Assembly (NCBI GenBank): GCA_012295275.1
Contig: CM022670.1
Location: 11,486,083 to 11,550,082 of the forward strand
Origin: Chrysomallon squamiferum
Lineage: Eukaryota; Mollusca; Gastropoda; Neomphalida; Peltospiridae
Length of the DNA: 64,000 nucleotides
Direction: 5' to 3'
Every line of letters starts with the position of its first letter. The stretch's first letter is position 1. This document shows, piece by piece, positions 25,023-36,700 of the stretch. The translations under genes and the position numbers were made by a program. The notes below the pieces were generated by a model. The model had not been told where the DNA came from, ran no database searches, and saw only the letters and a program-made list of their open reading frames with translations.

Positions 25023-28000
25023 TAAATTCTGATATTTTCAGTGTTATTAAATTTAAATATAAAGAAAGAAATTTAAAAAAAAAAAAAATAATAATAATAA
25101 TAATCTTTTTTCTTCTTTTTCTCATTTCCTTTTTTAAGTAATTAATTAATTAATTTTTTTTTTTTTTTTTTTAAAATATTATTATTTAAAGAGTGAAGAT
25201 GGCTCCAGTGACGACAAGAGTTTACTAGGGGTCCGAGCACAGATTAAAGATCCATTTTGTGACCCTGATAATCCGAGAGTGATCAAATTTCAAGACATTA
25301 GTGCTGCAGCCTATAAAATCAAAGGGGGTATACAACATACTCCTTGCACAGTGAGCCTTATTTTCTTGTAAAGTGAAACAAATACCAAATTTGAGATTAT
25401 TCTATCTTCTTTGCACAACATTTTATATTTAATGATTATATTTATTATAATCTATTCTCAGTAAAAACAGAATTGATTACATGTGGTTGTGATAGGCATC
25501 AAGCATTCATAATAAAAACGCAGTTTACAAAATTCAAGTTTAATCCCAATGGTTTCATGTAGCAATAGTTTAGTTATGTAGGTTAAAGAGTTTTTCATTG
25601 TATTGCATACTGACACAACTAGTGAACCGTATTGTAAATTATACAGTAGACCCATAATAAACAGTCATTTGCTGTTACTTTCACTGAAACATTTTGGGAC
25701 ACAAAATGTTAGAAAGGGCTGTAAAAATTGTAAATATACTCAGAAATATGATGAAAAATAGAACATAGTGAGATGAAAATGGTTCAGGTTAAAGTCAGTT
25801 ATTTTTTGAATCAAACTTGAATCACTGATTTCTGGTTCTTCACTTAATACAATAAAAAATCTATAACATTGGTAATTAGCATAGTAACAAAAGTAACAAA
25901 AATAAGTTTAACACCATTAATCACAACAACAAAAAATGTTTATTTATTTATTTATTAACAGAAGTCACAGTTGTCACACTTGTTTGGAATTGATCTTTAT
26001 TTTAAAAAGGAGTTTTTGCAGTTTACAGGAAGGTAAGATATGCTTTTATTATTATTATTTATTTATTTATTTATTTTTTTATTGAAAGCTAACTGTACTT
26101 GCAACAGATCATGTTTGTGAATCCTAAGAATGAATTAAATTTTAACAGGGTTTTTTATATGTTGGATGCAGATATCTTTATTTTAATTAATTATATACTG
26201 GAATATTTTAATTGAAAATATGATATAGCATTATTTTCCATTTTTATTAATACCATCATTAGCTATTTATTCATTCACCTAATATGCAGAAGAAAAAAAA
26301 TTGACTTTGACTTTATGTTAATAATTGAGATTTATTGTGTTAAATAAACCATTTTCTTCCTGTTGCAAATTAAACAGTGTTTGTATATTAATATTAGTAA
26401 TTTGTACCAATGTGTTTTTCATTTCTTTTTTAGTTTTGTTTCATCAGTGCGTGTGTTTTGTAATACTAGTATAATGTTTTATTTCCCATCTTAGTTTTAA
26501 AGAGAGAGGTGCACGTTACACTCTTTTGATGCTTTCAAAGGTAATTTTAGTTTTCCTCATTCCTCCAAACTGCAAATAAAACATTTTAATGAAGCTAAAA
26601 AGTAATGCACCAAAGCACTAAAATGTTTTATTGTTGGCTGTTGTTCAGCATTTATCATAGAGAGAATCATAATAAGTATGACTGAAGAAATATTTTCTTC
26701 TACAGTTTTCTGATCAGTTTATTGTTTTAAATATGGAAGAGTTAAAAAAAAAAAATAATAATAAAACAAATTCTAGAATTCTAAAAATAAAAACTGAAAA
26801 GAAATTAAGAAAAATCTTGTTTTTAGCTGTAGTACATACTTTTTAAAACTTGATTGCTACATCTATAATAACAGGTTTCTATAAGTAATTACTCTACTGC
26901 AAAATATGATTTCTGTGATTGTAATGCAGGAACAACAACAAAGAGGTGTTATTGCAGCCAGTGCAGGAAATCATGCTCTAGCACTTGCTTATCATGGTCA
27001 TGATCTTGGTATTCCAGTCACTGTTGTGATGCCAATCATTGCTCCAATTATGAAAGTGTCAGCTTGTCGGCATTATGGAGCAAATGTGGTCGTACATGGA
27101 AATAACATAAGTGAGGTATTTGTTGTTTATTTGTTTATTTAATTTAAATCATCATCATTTTCATTTAAATTTATATGTAAATTAATCCAAGATCTAATAG
27201 AACTGTATCAGGCACTGTATTTTAAATTAACCATTTACTGAATTTTGGTAATTTCTAATATTTTTATATTTTTTTGTCAATATCTATAAATGAAAAAAAA
27301 AAAAAAAAAAACAACAACATTTTTTTTAATTTCAGAGCAAAGATTATGCAATGAGTATTTCTGAGGATCAGAATTTGATGTACATTAATGGGTAAAGTTT
27401 TAATATAAAATTTATAAAAATTTGTTTTTTAACTCTATTTTTGGTTAAAAGTATTCTGAATTAATTGTCTAAACTTTAAAGAAAAAGTCTTAATATAAAT
27501 GTTAAGTAAGTTAAGCGGTCAAGTATATTTTCAGGTTATAAAATGAAAGATTAACAGCCATTTTTATGAACGGTCGTCAAGCCGTTTATAAGCTTTCATT
27601 TTATCTAATGAAATATTAATATTTACAAGGGAACATTTTGTTAGCTACAAACACTATTCATTTAAAATAATTAGCAGCTACTTAATATGAGCAAAACAGT
27701 TTTATATAAACATCACAATTTGTTCTGTCAAAAAAATTGGATAATAAAATTATGCACCATATTTTATAACTATGTGCCTATATGGCTATCCTTTAAATTT
27801 TTAAAACTGAAAAGACCATTTCATGCTTTATTTTTTTCGCCTCAATTGTAGAACCTTCATTTAGCTTTTCAATTTTGATTTTCAGCTACGACCATCCAGA
27901 CATCATTGCTGGACAAGGAACTATGGGTCTGGAGATAACTGAACAAGTTCCAAATCTTGATGCTTGTATTATTCCTGTTGGGGGTGGAGGACTGATTGCT

Positions 28001-31000
28001 GGAACAGCTCTTGCAATAAAGAGCTTGTATCCATTAGTTAAAATTATAGTAAACATGATTTTTAATTGCAATATGTTTATATTACATTTTTTTAAACATA
28101 GCTAACTTATTTTTACTTTATACATTTCTGACAATTTATAGTAAGTATGATTTTTAAAAATTGTTTTTTTATTTTATTTGTTTTACTCTTTTGTTCTCTT
28201 AATTTTAATTTTAATATTTACAGTTATAGAAAAAGAAAAGTTGTTTGGAGAAATTGTTAAAACATTTAAATTTTTTATGTTTCTTGCATTGACTTTACAT
28301 TTATTTTGAAGAATATATATATATTTGTTTGTTACTTAAAATAATAGATATAGTTTTAAGCTTTAATGGTTTTTGTGTGTGTAGCCGATGGTGAGAGTTG
28401 ATTTGGAAATATCATAGTACCTTTGAATTATTAATCATCCGATTTAGATTAAAATATTTCTATAAATTATTGGTATTAATTACATTACTGTTGGATGACA
28501 TTATTATGCACATTGTAACAATAATAGATTTAATAGATTTTATCTACCTTTGAATTATTAATCATTTTTAGATTAAAAAATTTCTAAAATTATTGGTTTA
28601 ATTACATTACTGTTGGATGACATTATTATGCACATTGTAACAATTTAGAATTTAATAGTATCTTAGTACCTTTGAATTATTAATCATTTGATTTAGATTA
28701 AAATATTTCTATAAATTATTGGTATTAATTACATTACTGTTGGATGACATTATTATGCACATTGTAACAATAATAGATTTAATAGATAGTATCTACCTTT
28801 GAATTATTAATCATTTGATTTAGATTAAAAATATTTCTATAAATTATTGGTATTAATTATATTACTGTTGGAGGACATTATTATGCACATTGTAACAATA
28901 ATAGATTTAATAGATAGCATCTGTCTATCTATCTATCTGTCTATATATCTATAAAATTAAAGTTTAAATTTGTAATTGGCTGGTTTTTGTCTGCAGGACT
29001 TGCTGTTCCAACTGTAGGAGTGAATGCTTTTGTTACAGCCAGAAATCTTATTGACAGAATGGTTGTAGTTCAGTAAGCACCTTTTGTGTTTGTTAACTCT
29101 TATATTCAGCTATTTTATACCTGCTTAAATCCATTAAAGATTTAAGCCCACCAATAGAAGCTTTCATTTTCTGACCACGCTGTTAGTATATTTGAGTGTT
29201 AGACAGAGAGAGAAGCGGTGTTAATGCATTTCCAAAAGCACTAGGAATTTTTCAGGCTGATCCCAGTATTTAAATCCGTAAATGTGTTAAGTATATGCCT
29301 AAAGCTTGTTTATCTTTCTTGTTAGTAATTGGAATAGTTTCTGAAATCCTGGATACATGAAATTACTTAGCATAACTTTGTTATGTAATTTCATGCATCC
29401 AGGATTTCAGAGATGGGCAGATTTCATCAATGCAGTTACAGTTTATCTTTGTTGTTATAAAAAAAAAAAGAATCAAAACAGATTTTGAATACTGCCTATT
29501 TACTGATTTATATGTTTTGACAACTAATCTTAGGTAAATACTATTACAGATACAATAATACAAATAATGTACACTTAAAAAACATCAGAGTGATGATTAT
29601 GAGAAATACATAAAAATATATATAGACCTTTTACTCATTAACATTTGGGAAATGTTTTAACAAATAAAAGAATTGCAGAGCTAATAATTTTCATTATTGA
29701 TTCAAGAAAAAAAAACAGAGACAGAATGGTATAGTAGTCCATCCTCTTTCTGTCTCTTATAATAGCCCATTTTAATTTTAAAATTTTTTAGATTTTATAT
29801 TCATGCCAATTTGTCTAGAATAAAATTCGGTCAAAGGTGTGATTATAACTCTTTGTAAATGTGTTTGTCCTCTAGATAATATTAAATATTTTTTTAATGC
29901 ACTCTAGAGAAGAATCAATAGCACTGGCCATTTTGCGACTGATTGAGTTGGAGAAGGCAGTTGTAGAAGGTGCAGGAGCTGTTGGGTTAGCTGCCATCAT
30001 GCAAGGATTATTACCAGAACTGACTGGAAAAAAGTTGGTAAAATATTACTCTCCTATTGATTCATTATGTATCAGAGTTCAGTTTCTGGAATATACTAGT
30101 GTTGTATGTGTATGTGTGTCCTTTTAATAAAATGATTGATTCAGTGTATTGAAGTGTACAATATTTATGTTTTTAAATATAATTTTCTGAAGAATTTAGT
30201 TTTTCACCTCAACTAAACATTTTTTTTTTTTTTTGTGCTTATATTTGAATATTTGAATACATCTGTTATTCTGTTTCACTACAGATTCAGAAAATCAGAT
30301 AATTAATTACAAGCAGGCTTTTCACTTGTTGCTTTTCAAAAATTTGTATTTTGTACTATTTTATTGTTATGTTTTTGCTATTAGCAACCAAAACGAAGTA
30401 TAAAAACATTGTTTAGAATATGTAAGTATCATCAAATGTACCCTTTAAATCATAATTACCTATTTTCAAGTCAAGTTGTTGTTGTTTTTTCATTTTTTTT
30501 TTCAGAGTTGTTGTGGCACTTTGTGGTGGAAATATAGACACAACAGCACTGGGCAGAGTAATTGAGAGAGGTTTGGCAGCTGATGGAAGACTTGTTCGAT
30601 TCTCAGTCACTGTATCTGACAGACCTGGTGGAATAGCTGAGCTAGCCAAATTTGTTTCTGATATGGGTGTCAGGTTTGAGTTGCAGCAACAAAATTTAAT
30701 TTTGAACTTAAAAAAATAAAAAAAGGATAAAATATGTTTAATTTCATAATTAAGCTGTACCAGTCAAACAGGATTTATCACAGATATTGTTTTTTGATGT
30801 GTAAAATATCAGTAATGACTTTGTTAATCTGTGTTTATAGTTTTCATAAGCAGCATGATTAAATATTCAAATTAGTATAATTAACTGTTAACTACACATT
30901 TTTAATTAAAGACAAATGACCAATCTGTATTTCTGAGTAAAAAAAAGTAAAAAACTTATACAAATGTCAATGGAATAATCCTTTTTTTTTATATATATAT

Positions 31001-31488
31001 TTTTTTGTTTCAGTATTAAAGATATTTTTCATGAACGAGCTTGGTTGAAATCAGATATTTTCTCTGTTCAGGTAATCCAAGATTACATTAATGGTTTTAA
31101 TTATGTTATCCTTGAGTTATAACAATTATATTTTTTAAACTTAGCAGTTAATTATATTTAAAACCTGGTGACAATTTAGTTTAAAATTTAATTTTCAGAG
31201 TCTTAATTAGGTAGATATAAGTGTTTTATTACTCTACCCTTAAGTTCAGATTGTAAATAACAAGTTTTGACCAATTTTTGTTTGTTGATTTTTTATTTCT
31301 TTTCAGATTTTTTTTTTACTGTTTGTTTGTTTATTTATTTATTATTATATCTTTTTGGGGTTAATTTTTAAAATATTTTTAAGGTGAAATGTGTGGTGGA
31401 GACTCGTGATTCAGCCCACAGTAAGGAACTTGAAGAATTACTGCGCAGCCAGTACAAAAAGGTTGTCTGGGGCACTCAATTCTTTTGA
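24603..31488 (+). CDS. Threonine dehydratase-like gene, copy 1, missing one core exon (probably broken)
   Basis: Fold-type II PLP enzyme related to catabolic L-threonine ammonia-lyase (threonine to 2-oxobutyrate + ammonia), with a C-terminal ACT-like domain. Exons: 24603-24638, 25192-25350, 25962-26032, 26495-26540, 26930-27115, 27336-27391, 27886-28048, [no exon 8], 28997-29072, 29908-30033, 30506-30673, 31014-31071, 31384-31488. Visible: PLP-lysine motif [23 protein letters not shown] and the glycine loop [17 protein letters not shown] part: [20 protein letters not shown]. Compared with copy 2, the 91-nt exon for GVEIEKC...SSIADG is absent from the 0.95-kb gap. Joining the neighbours directly shifts frame and soon meets a stop. 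The donor after exon 10 (GTTGGT) is also weak. All other exons are open and correctly phased, so decay is recent, or the exon was lost in assembly. With exon 8 it would be about 446 aa. Confidence 0.8.
27538..27604. other. Inverted repeat in intron 6 of dehydratase copy 1
   Basis: ATAAAATGAAAG at 27538-27549 is repeated as its exact reverse complement at 27593-27604. A second short pair (AACGG/CCGTT) sits inside the loop. It could form a nested stem-loop; no function can be assigned. Confidence 0.4.
28049..28996 (+). other. Gap where exon 8 of dehydratase copy 1 should lie
   Basis: In copy 2 the matching interval holds a 91-nt exon ending GCAGATG before a GTGAGA donor. Here, only a fragment resembling that 3' boundary survives: GTAG-CCGATG-GTGAGAG at 28381-28396. 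There is also a vague match to its 5' edge near 28223-28240. The middle (the [10 protein letters not shown]-encoding part) is not found in any frame. Confidence 0.65.
28418..28920. repeat. Four-copy ~125-bp tandem repeat, alternating A-B-A-B pattern
   Basis: Copies start with ACCTTTGAATTATTAATCAT near 28419, 28546, 28668 and 28795, and each ends with TATTATGCACATTGTAACAA plus a short TAATAGATTTAATAG tail. The bases before the copies alternate between AGT- and TCT-type junctions (copies 1/3 versus 2/4), suggesting a two-unit block of ~250 bp was duplicated. A TCTA/TGTC microsatellite follows (28921-28955). The array lies in the interval that lost exon 8. Confidence 0.85.
29341..29410 (+). other. 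Near-perfect 70-nt hairpin in intron 9 of dehydratase copy 1
   Basis: The first 26 bases (starting CTGAAATCCTGGAT) and the last 26 (ending ATCCAGGATTTCAG) are reverse complements with a single mismatch. An inner CATAAC/GTTATG pair extends the stem around a tiny loop. Size and shape resemble a microRNA precursor, but a very short palindromic transposon relic or a replication-generated palindrome is equally possible. No known miRNA seed family was recognised. Confidence 0.5.
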
Positions 31489-33002
31489 GCTCATTTTACT
31501 TCGAAACATCATGCAGGATATGACAGTTTTACTTTTGACTATAGATTTTGTGTTGCTCATTACTTGTATAGTGTTTCAATACTCACACTCGAAAATCTAA
31601 TAATGTGGATATTAAAATTAGAAAATATCATGTTTGTGACAGAAAATAATGTTCTCCATATACCACTTACTAATATTTTGTTTTATTTATTTAAAATCTT
31701 TTTTAAGTAACTGGCTCAAATACTTATGACTTTAATCTTCACAAAAACATACAATCCACAGAAAGTGATGAGGAGAGCAAATACTAATATTAGCATAAAT
31801 CCAATGTAGACTTGGCAGTACTGAATCAGTTGATATTATCTGTCATGAATTAAATTTAAAAAATTTAAATATGATAATCAGAATCCTCCATTCTCAGGTT
31901 TTATATGCCACACACATTTTATATACCTCAATTTCTTTTTTATGAAAAAAATTGGCTTTTAATCGATAAACATGATATAAAGTAACATTTTTAATTATAT
32001 TCCTAAAAATGTTCTCCCAATATATTAGTCACCAATATTATACATGAATAATAGCTTTGTTACTAGCCAGATTTTCTTTTCATTTTGAATATCTAACCAG
32101 ATTCATACTTATTGTGTAGTTGTTTTGTTGTCCGCATTTCTATTCAATCAACTATGAGCAAACCAACGTTGGTTTTATATTAAAAGTTATATAGTATGAA
32201 TGTCAAAAGTTAATTACAGTGTCTCAGTCAATTTTATTTTGTTCATTTCTAATTTAATTATAATAATTTTAGAATTTATGTAAAATTTTATATCATTTTG
32301 GTACATTTTAATACTAAATGTTGATGTAAATTTATGGCTATTTTAATTTTAATTTTGTTAATGATAAACATGTGAAATGTTTTTATGGATCATTTTGTAT
32401 GAATGTATATATGTATATGTTTTTTTTTAAATAAATTATACTCAAAGAAATGTCTTTGTTATATGTTAGAAAACAATGTTATATCTAGTATTTACGACGA
32501 ATATTTCCTAAATCCACAGTGTTCAACAACTAAAAAAAAAAAATAAAAAAAAATAGTGTTTTCATTTTGATTGATTTATTTATTTTGATGGTTTTCTTTG
32601 GTAGTATTGCTTAATCTACATTAAAATATTCTTTCAGCACCAAAAACATGGTGAAAGATATTTATGTTAAAAAAAAAAAAGAATGTTGGTTAATTTGTAT
32701 CAGCTGTCACACACCCCGGAAAATAATATTTCTTTTGATTTTACCATCATGGATTCATTTTTATCAATGTCTCACTGCCTAAGATTCTAGAAGAGAAGAT
32801 AATAATATGTCACGCTGATGTGCATATTATTTGAAATATTATTATTATTATTATCATTTTAACAGATATTTTTATTTTTTATATTTTTTCTAATAATTAT
32901 TATTAAAGACAACAGCAGCTAAAATAATTGAACGTTTGCAGGGACAGATTTATTATATCTTTTTCAAACATAAATATACATACGTGATACTTTCGTTCGT
33001 TC

Positions 33003-33053
<51 letters not shown>

Positions 33054-33419
33054 TTTATCTAATAGGAACATCAAAAAGTAGAACTCACCCTGTTAGTTTT
33101 ATGCACGGACGGTTTATTATTATTATTATTATTATACAACTATTAGTTATTATGTAGGTGGCTTTCTTTCAAGTTTTTCGATTTATGAAATAAAAGTAAC
33201 AAATTTTAAGTTTTAACATTATTTCTTTGTAAATAGCGTAAAAAAAGAGAGAAAACTGCTTAAAAGATAAAGAAGAAGAAGAATTTTTTTTTTTTAAATT
33301 GTTAAATAATGATCATTATTATTATTATTATTTTTTTAAATTATCATTTTAAAAAGCCACAAAATTATATACATTTATTTTTTCATTCATTCATCTTTCG
33401 TGAAAAGTACAATTGCGAG
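31489..33419. other. 3' UTR of dehydratase copy 1 and intergenic DNA
   Basis: AT-rich non-coding sequence. A good polyadenylation signal AATAAA lies at 32430-32435, followed by a GT/T-rich stretch and A-runs. A long TTA tract (about 33003-33054) and a second shorter one (33113-33135) precede copy 2. No exon recognised; frames at 32936-33157 are repeat-derived. Confidence 0.6.
33003..33054. repeat. TTA trinucleotide microsatellite
   Basis: Uninterrupted TTA repeats of about 17 units between the two dehydratase genes. Confidence 0.95.
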
Positions 33420-33703
33420 ATGACGTCTGCGGAAATTGAACGGTGTTATAGATATACTGCCAGAAACATGTCGCATACAGTAAGTAAAAATGTTATAATT
33501 ATAATAAAAATTAAATTTATTCCTTATGTTTGCTTCTGTCCCCTCAGTCATTTAAACCAAAATATATATTTAATACTTAGATTTTTATACAGAATATCAT
33601 TTAATTTCAAAACGTTTTTGGAAAAATTGCATTATTCAATTGATTGTAATTGTTGATAGTAATTACACGAAATAATCGTATTTAGTAGAAGCAGCAGTAG
33701 TAA

Positions 33704-33741
<38 letters not shown>

Positions 33742-36700
33742 CTAATTATTATTATTATTAATATTATATTATTTTAAATATATAGGGAACGATCAGAACT
33801 CTTCCAAATAAAAACTACAAGCTAATATATTAAACAGCGTGAATATCTAAAAAACATGTTTTTTTTCATATTTCTTTTATTTATTCGTTTTTCTTTGTTT
33901 CTTTTCTTTTTTTTTGTATTATTTTTTTTTTTTTTTTTGATAAAATTTTGTCATGATTACGATAATTTCTACGGTAGACTAACTTTTTAGAGAACAAAAA
34001 ATAATAATAATTTGATGAAAATCCGGTGTTATGGTCTTTAATATAGGTCAGGCAGATTTGATAATCTCTTCATGTTATTTTTTTTTTTTTTTTTTGCCTC
34101 AACGTTTATTATTATTAATTAATATAAGTTTAGCGAAGTTTCCTAAAGCAGTAATAATGAATATAGCATTCTCATACTAGCTCCTATGCATAATTAAAAT
34201 TGTGTTGAATATTAATTTGTGATTACTGATTTATCATTTAAAACAACTGAAATGTATGCAAGATTGAGATTTAATGGATAATAATTTATTATTATAACAG
34301 CATTTGAAAATTGGCATTACCCACAGATAAGTGCATTTTTCAAAATCTTCATTTTCAGTTACTGTTGTCTCAAGCAATTTAGAGAATATTTGGTATCAAA
34401 TTAGCCCTTCCCTCAATTCACATGTCAGTTAGATATATATATATAATTTAAAAAAAAAAATGATTTCATTATTATTAGTAGTATTATTATATATATAAAT
34501 TTCAGAGTGAATCTGAAGTTAGTCAAGATATTATTTTAGTACCTGACGAAGACGTGAAAGATCCACATAGTGATCCTGAAAATCCTGTTCAAGTTACATT
34601 CCAAGATGTCAGTGCAGCTGCTTACAAAATTAAAGGTGCAGTCATAAGAACTCCATGTACAGTGGGTATTACATTTTGTTTATTTGTAGTGTAATCCACC
34701 ATTTTCAATAAGTAATGTCTTTGTATCTTTATTTTCAATCACAGGTTATTGTAGAATAACTATATTTCATTGTACAAAGCATTACATATAAGAGTGAAAA
34801 CTTTAATCAGTTAGCTATTTTCTGAATATTGGTTTTAGTATTTAGAATTTATTACCCCATATTTTTATTATGCAGTTATTTGGTAAGAATATATAAAATA
34901 ATATTTATACAGTAACACAAAACATACAGTATAAAAATATGAAAAACAAATTCAAACTCTCTGTATCAATTATATTTATTTTCAATAAACTGAATTTTAA
35001 ATATGTCTATATGTATGTATGTATATGTATGTATGTACGTATGTATGCACACAGATCACATATGTATGTACATGCACACAGATCACATACATTAAATAAA
35101 TTCCTTTCTTTTTTAATCTAAACAATCCCAAAGAAATCGCAGTTGTCAGAGTTACTTGAAATGGAATTATATTTCAAAAAGGACTTCTTGCAGTTTACTG
35201 GAAGGTATAGTAATATAATGTCACACAAATTAAAAAATACATTGCAATTTAAAGGCATCTTTAAATAATAAAATGTTACTGAGATTTATTATCACTGCTT
35301 CCCTGTCCAGTAATATATGAGTGAATCTTTTATCATGTCAAATATATTTACTGGGGTATGAATGAAGATTTTAAATTTTAAAAAAAGTTATACTTCATTT
35401 TGTTGATTTTTATGGCTAATGAAATAGTTTTGTTACAAAATATTTTAACACCACAATTTTTGTGACATCGTTGCATTAGGTGATTGTCAGTGCTATCAGA
35501 AAAAAAAAAAAACCAGATAAAAAAGATATATATATCGTAAAGAAAAGAGTTTACGTTTTTTATATATTATAACCTTTCTTTACTTTTATCCAGATAACAA
35601 TTTTTCTGTAATCTTCGGTATTTGAATTTCTCTTTTTAGGATAAATGCTCTCTGTTTTCTTCACTTAGAGTAACTGCAAATGCATTCTTTTCCAGACATA
35701 ATTAGATTTCTTAGGATAAATGTTATTCACAATCCATAATGAATACTATTATTTCTGCAGCAGTCATTTTGTCTTCTATATAATGGTTTGTTGTGATAAA
35801 ATTCAGTCTAGTCTTACTCCTTTATTCAATGAAAAGATCTGTGACATTCTGTTTTCTAACCAATCAGGTCCTTATTGTTTGATATAAAGTTATTTCAAGA
35901 GGAAGTCCTTGGAAAAGTTATGAAATATGTAGTTTGTTTTAGTCTCATAATTTGAAAAAACATCATTCTGAAGATGAACATGAATTTTTTTCTCAAGCCT
36001 GCTTGAATACTTACTATTCATTTTCCTCGGTTGATCTTTCCTTTCTCTCTGTCACAGGTTTTTCTTTCTACTTTTCTTGGACAGTTGTCTATAAATAAGA
36101 GGCAATTTAGATTTAGTTGTTTCTCTTCACTGTTAGTAAAGTTATAAATACATTCATTGCTAATACTCAATTTTTGTGTTGTGGATTCTTTAGATCATGT
36201 CTCTTGTCATTACTTTTTTGTTTTGTTTTGCTGATGTTACTTTTGCAAGTCTTTATAAAATCAGATCTAACTCTGGGGTGAGGTTATTAACAATAAACTC
36301 AACAAGTTGAATCATTAAAAAGAAATGTTTCAGACAGACTTTTAAATACAAATTTGAGTTTTTGTGACTTTTGTGACTTACATGAATATATAAAAATAAA
36401 ATTAATCTCATATTTTGAAGGAATATAAAATATTTTTCTGACAATACTAGAAGAAATTTTTATGTGTAATCACCTTTCTGTATATGATAATAAAATAACC
36501 AGAAAAATGGTTGTGTCCAGATATTTTGTAACTGTACTGTTTTGTAATGTCTTATTAGTTGTTCAGAAAAAAACAAGTAAAACAGCAGTTTGAAAATATA
36601 TGTAATATGTTTCTTTGTTAAATTTGCTGCTTTAGATTTATCTCACTTACTTTGAAATCTTGTCTTTTATTTTATTATTCTAGTTTTAAAGAAAGAGGTG

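Noticed and set aside
28381-28396. A 6-nt micro-exon CCGATG restoring dehydratase copy 1
   Set aside because: Its length keeps the phase of exon 7, but exon 9 needs a 3n+1 exon, so the frame would still break.
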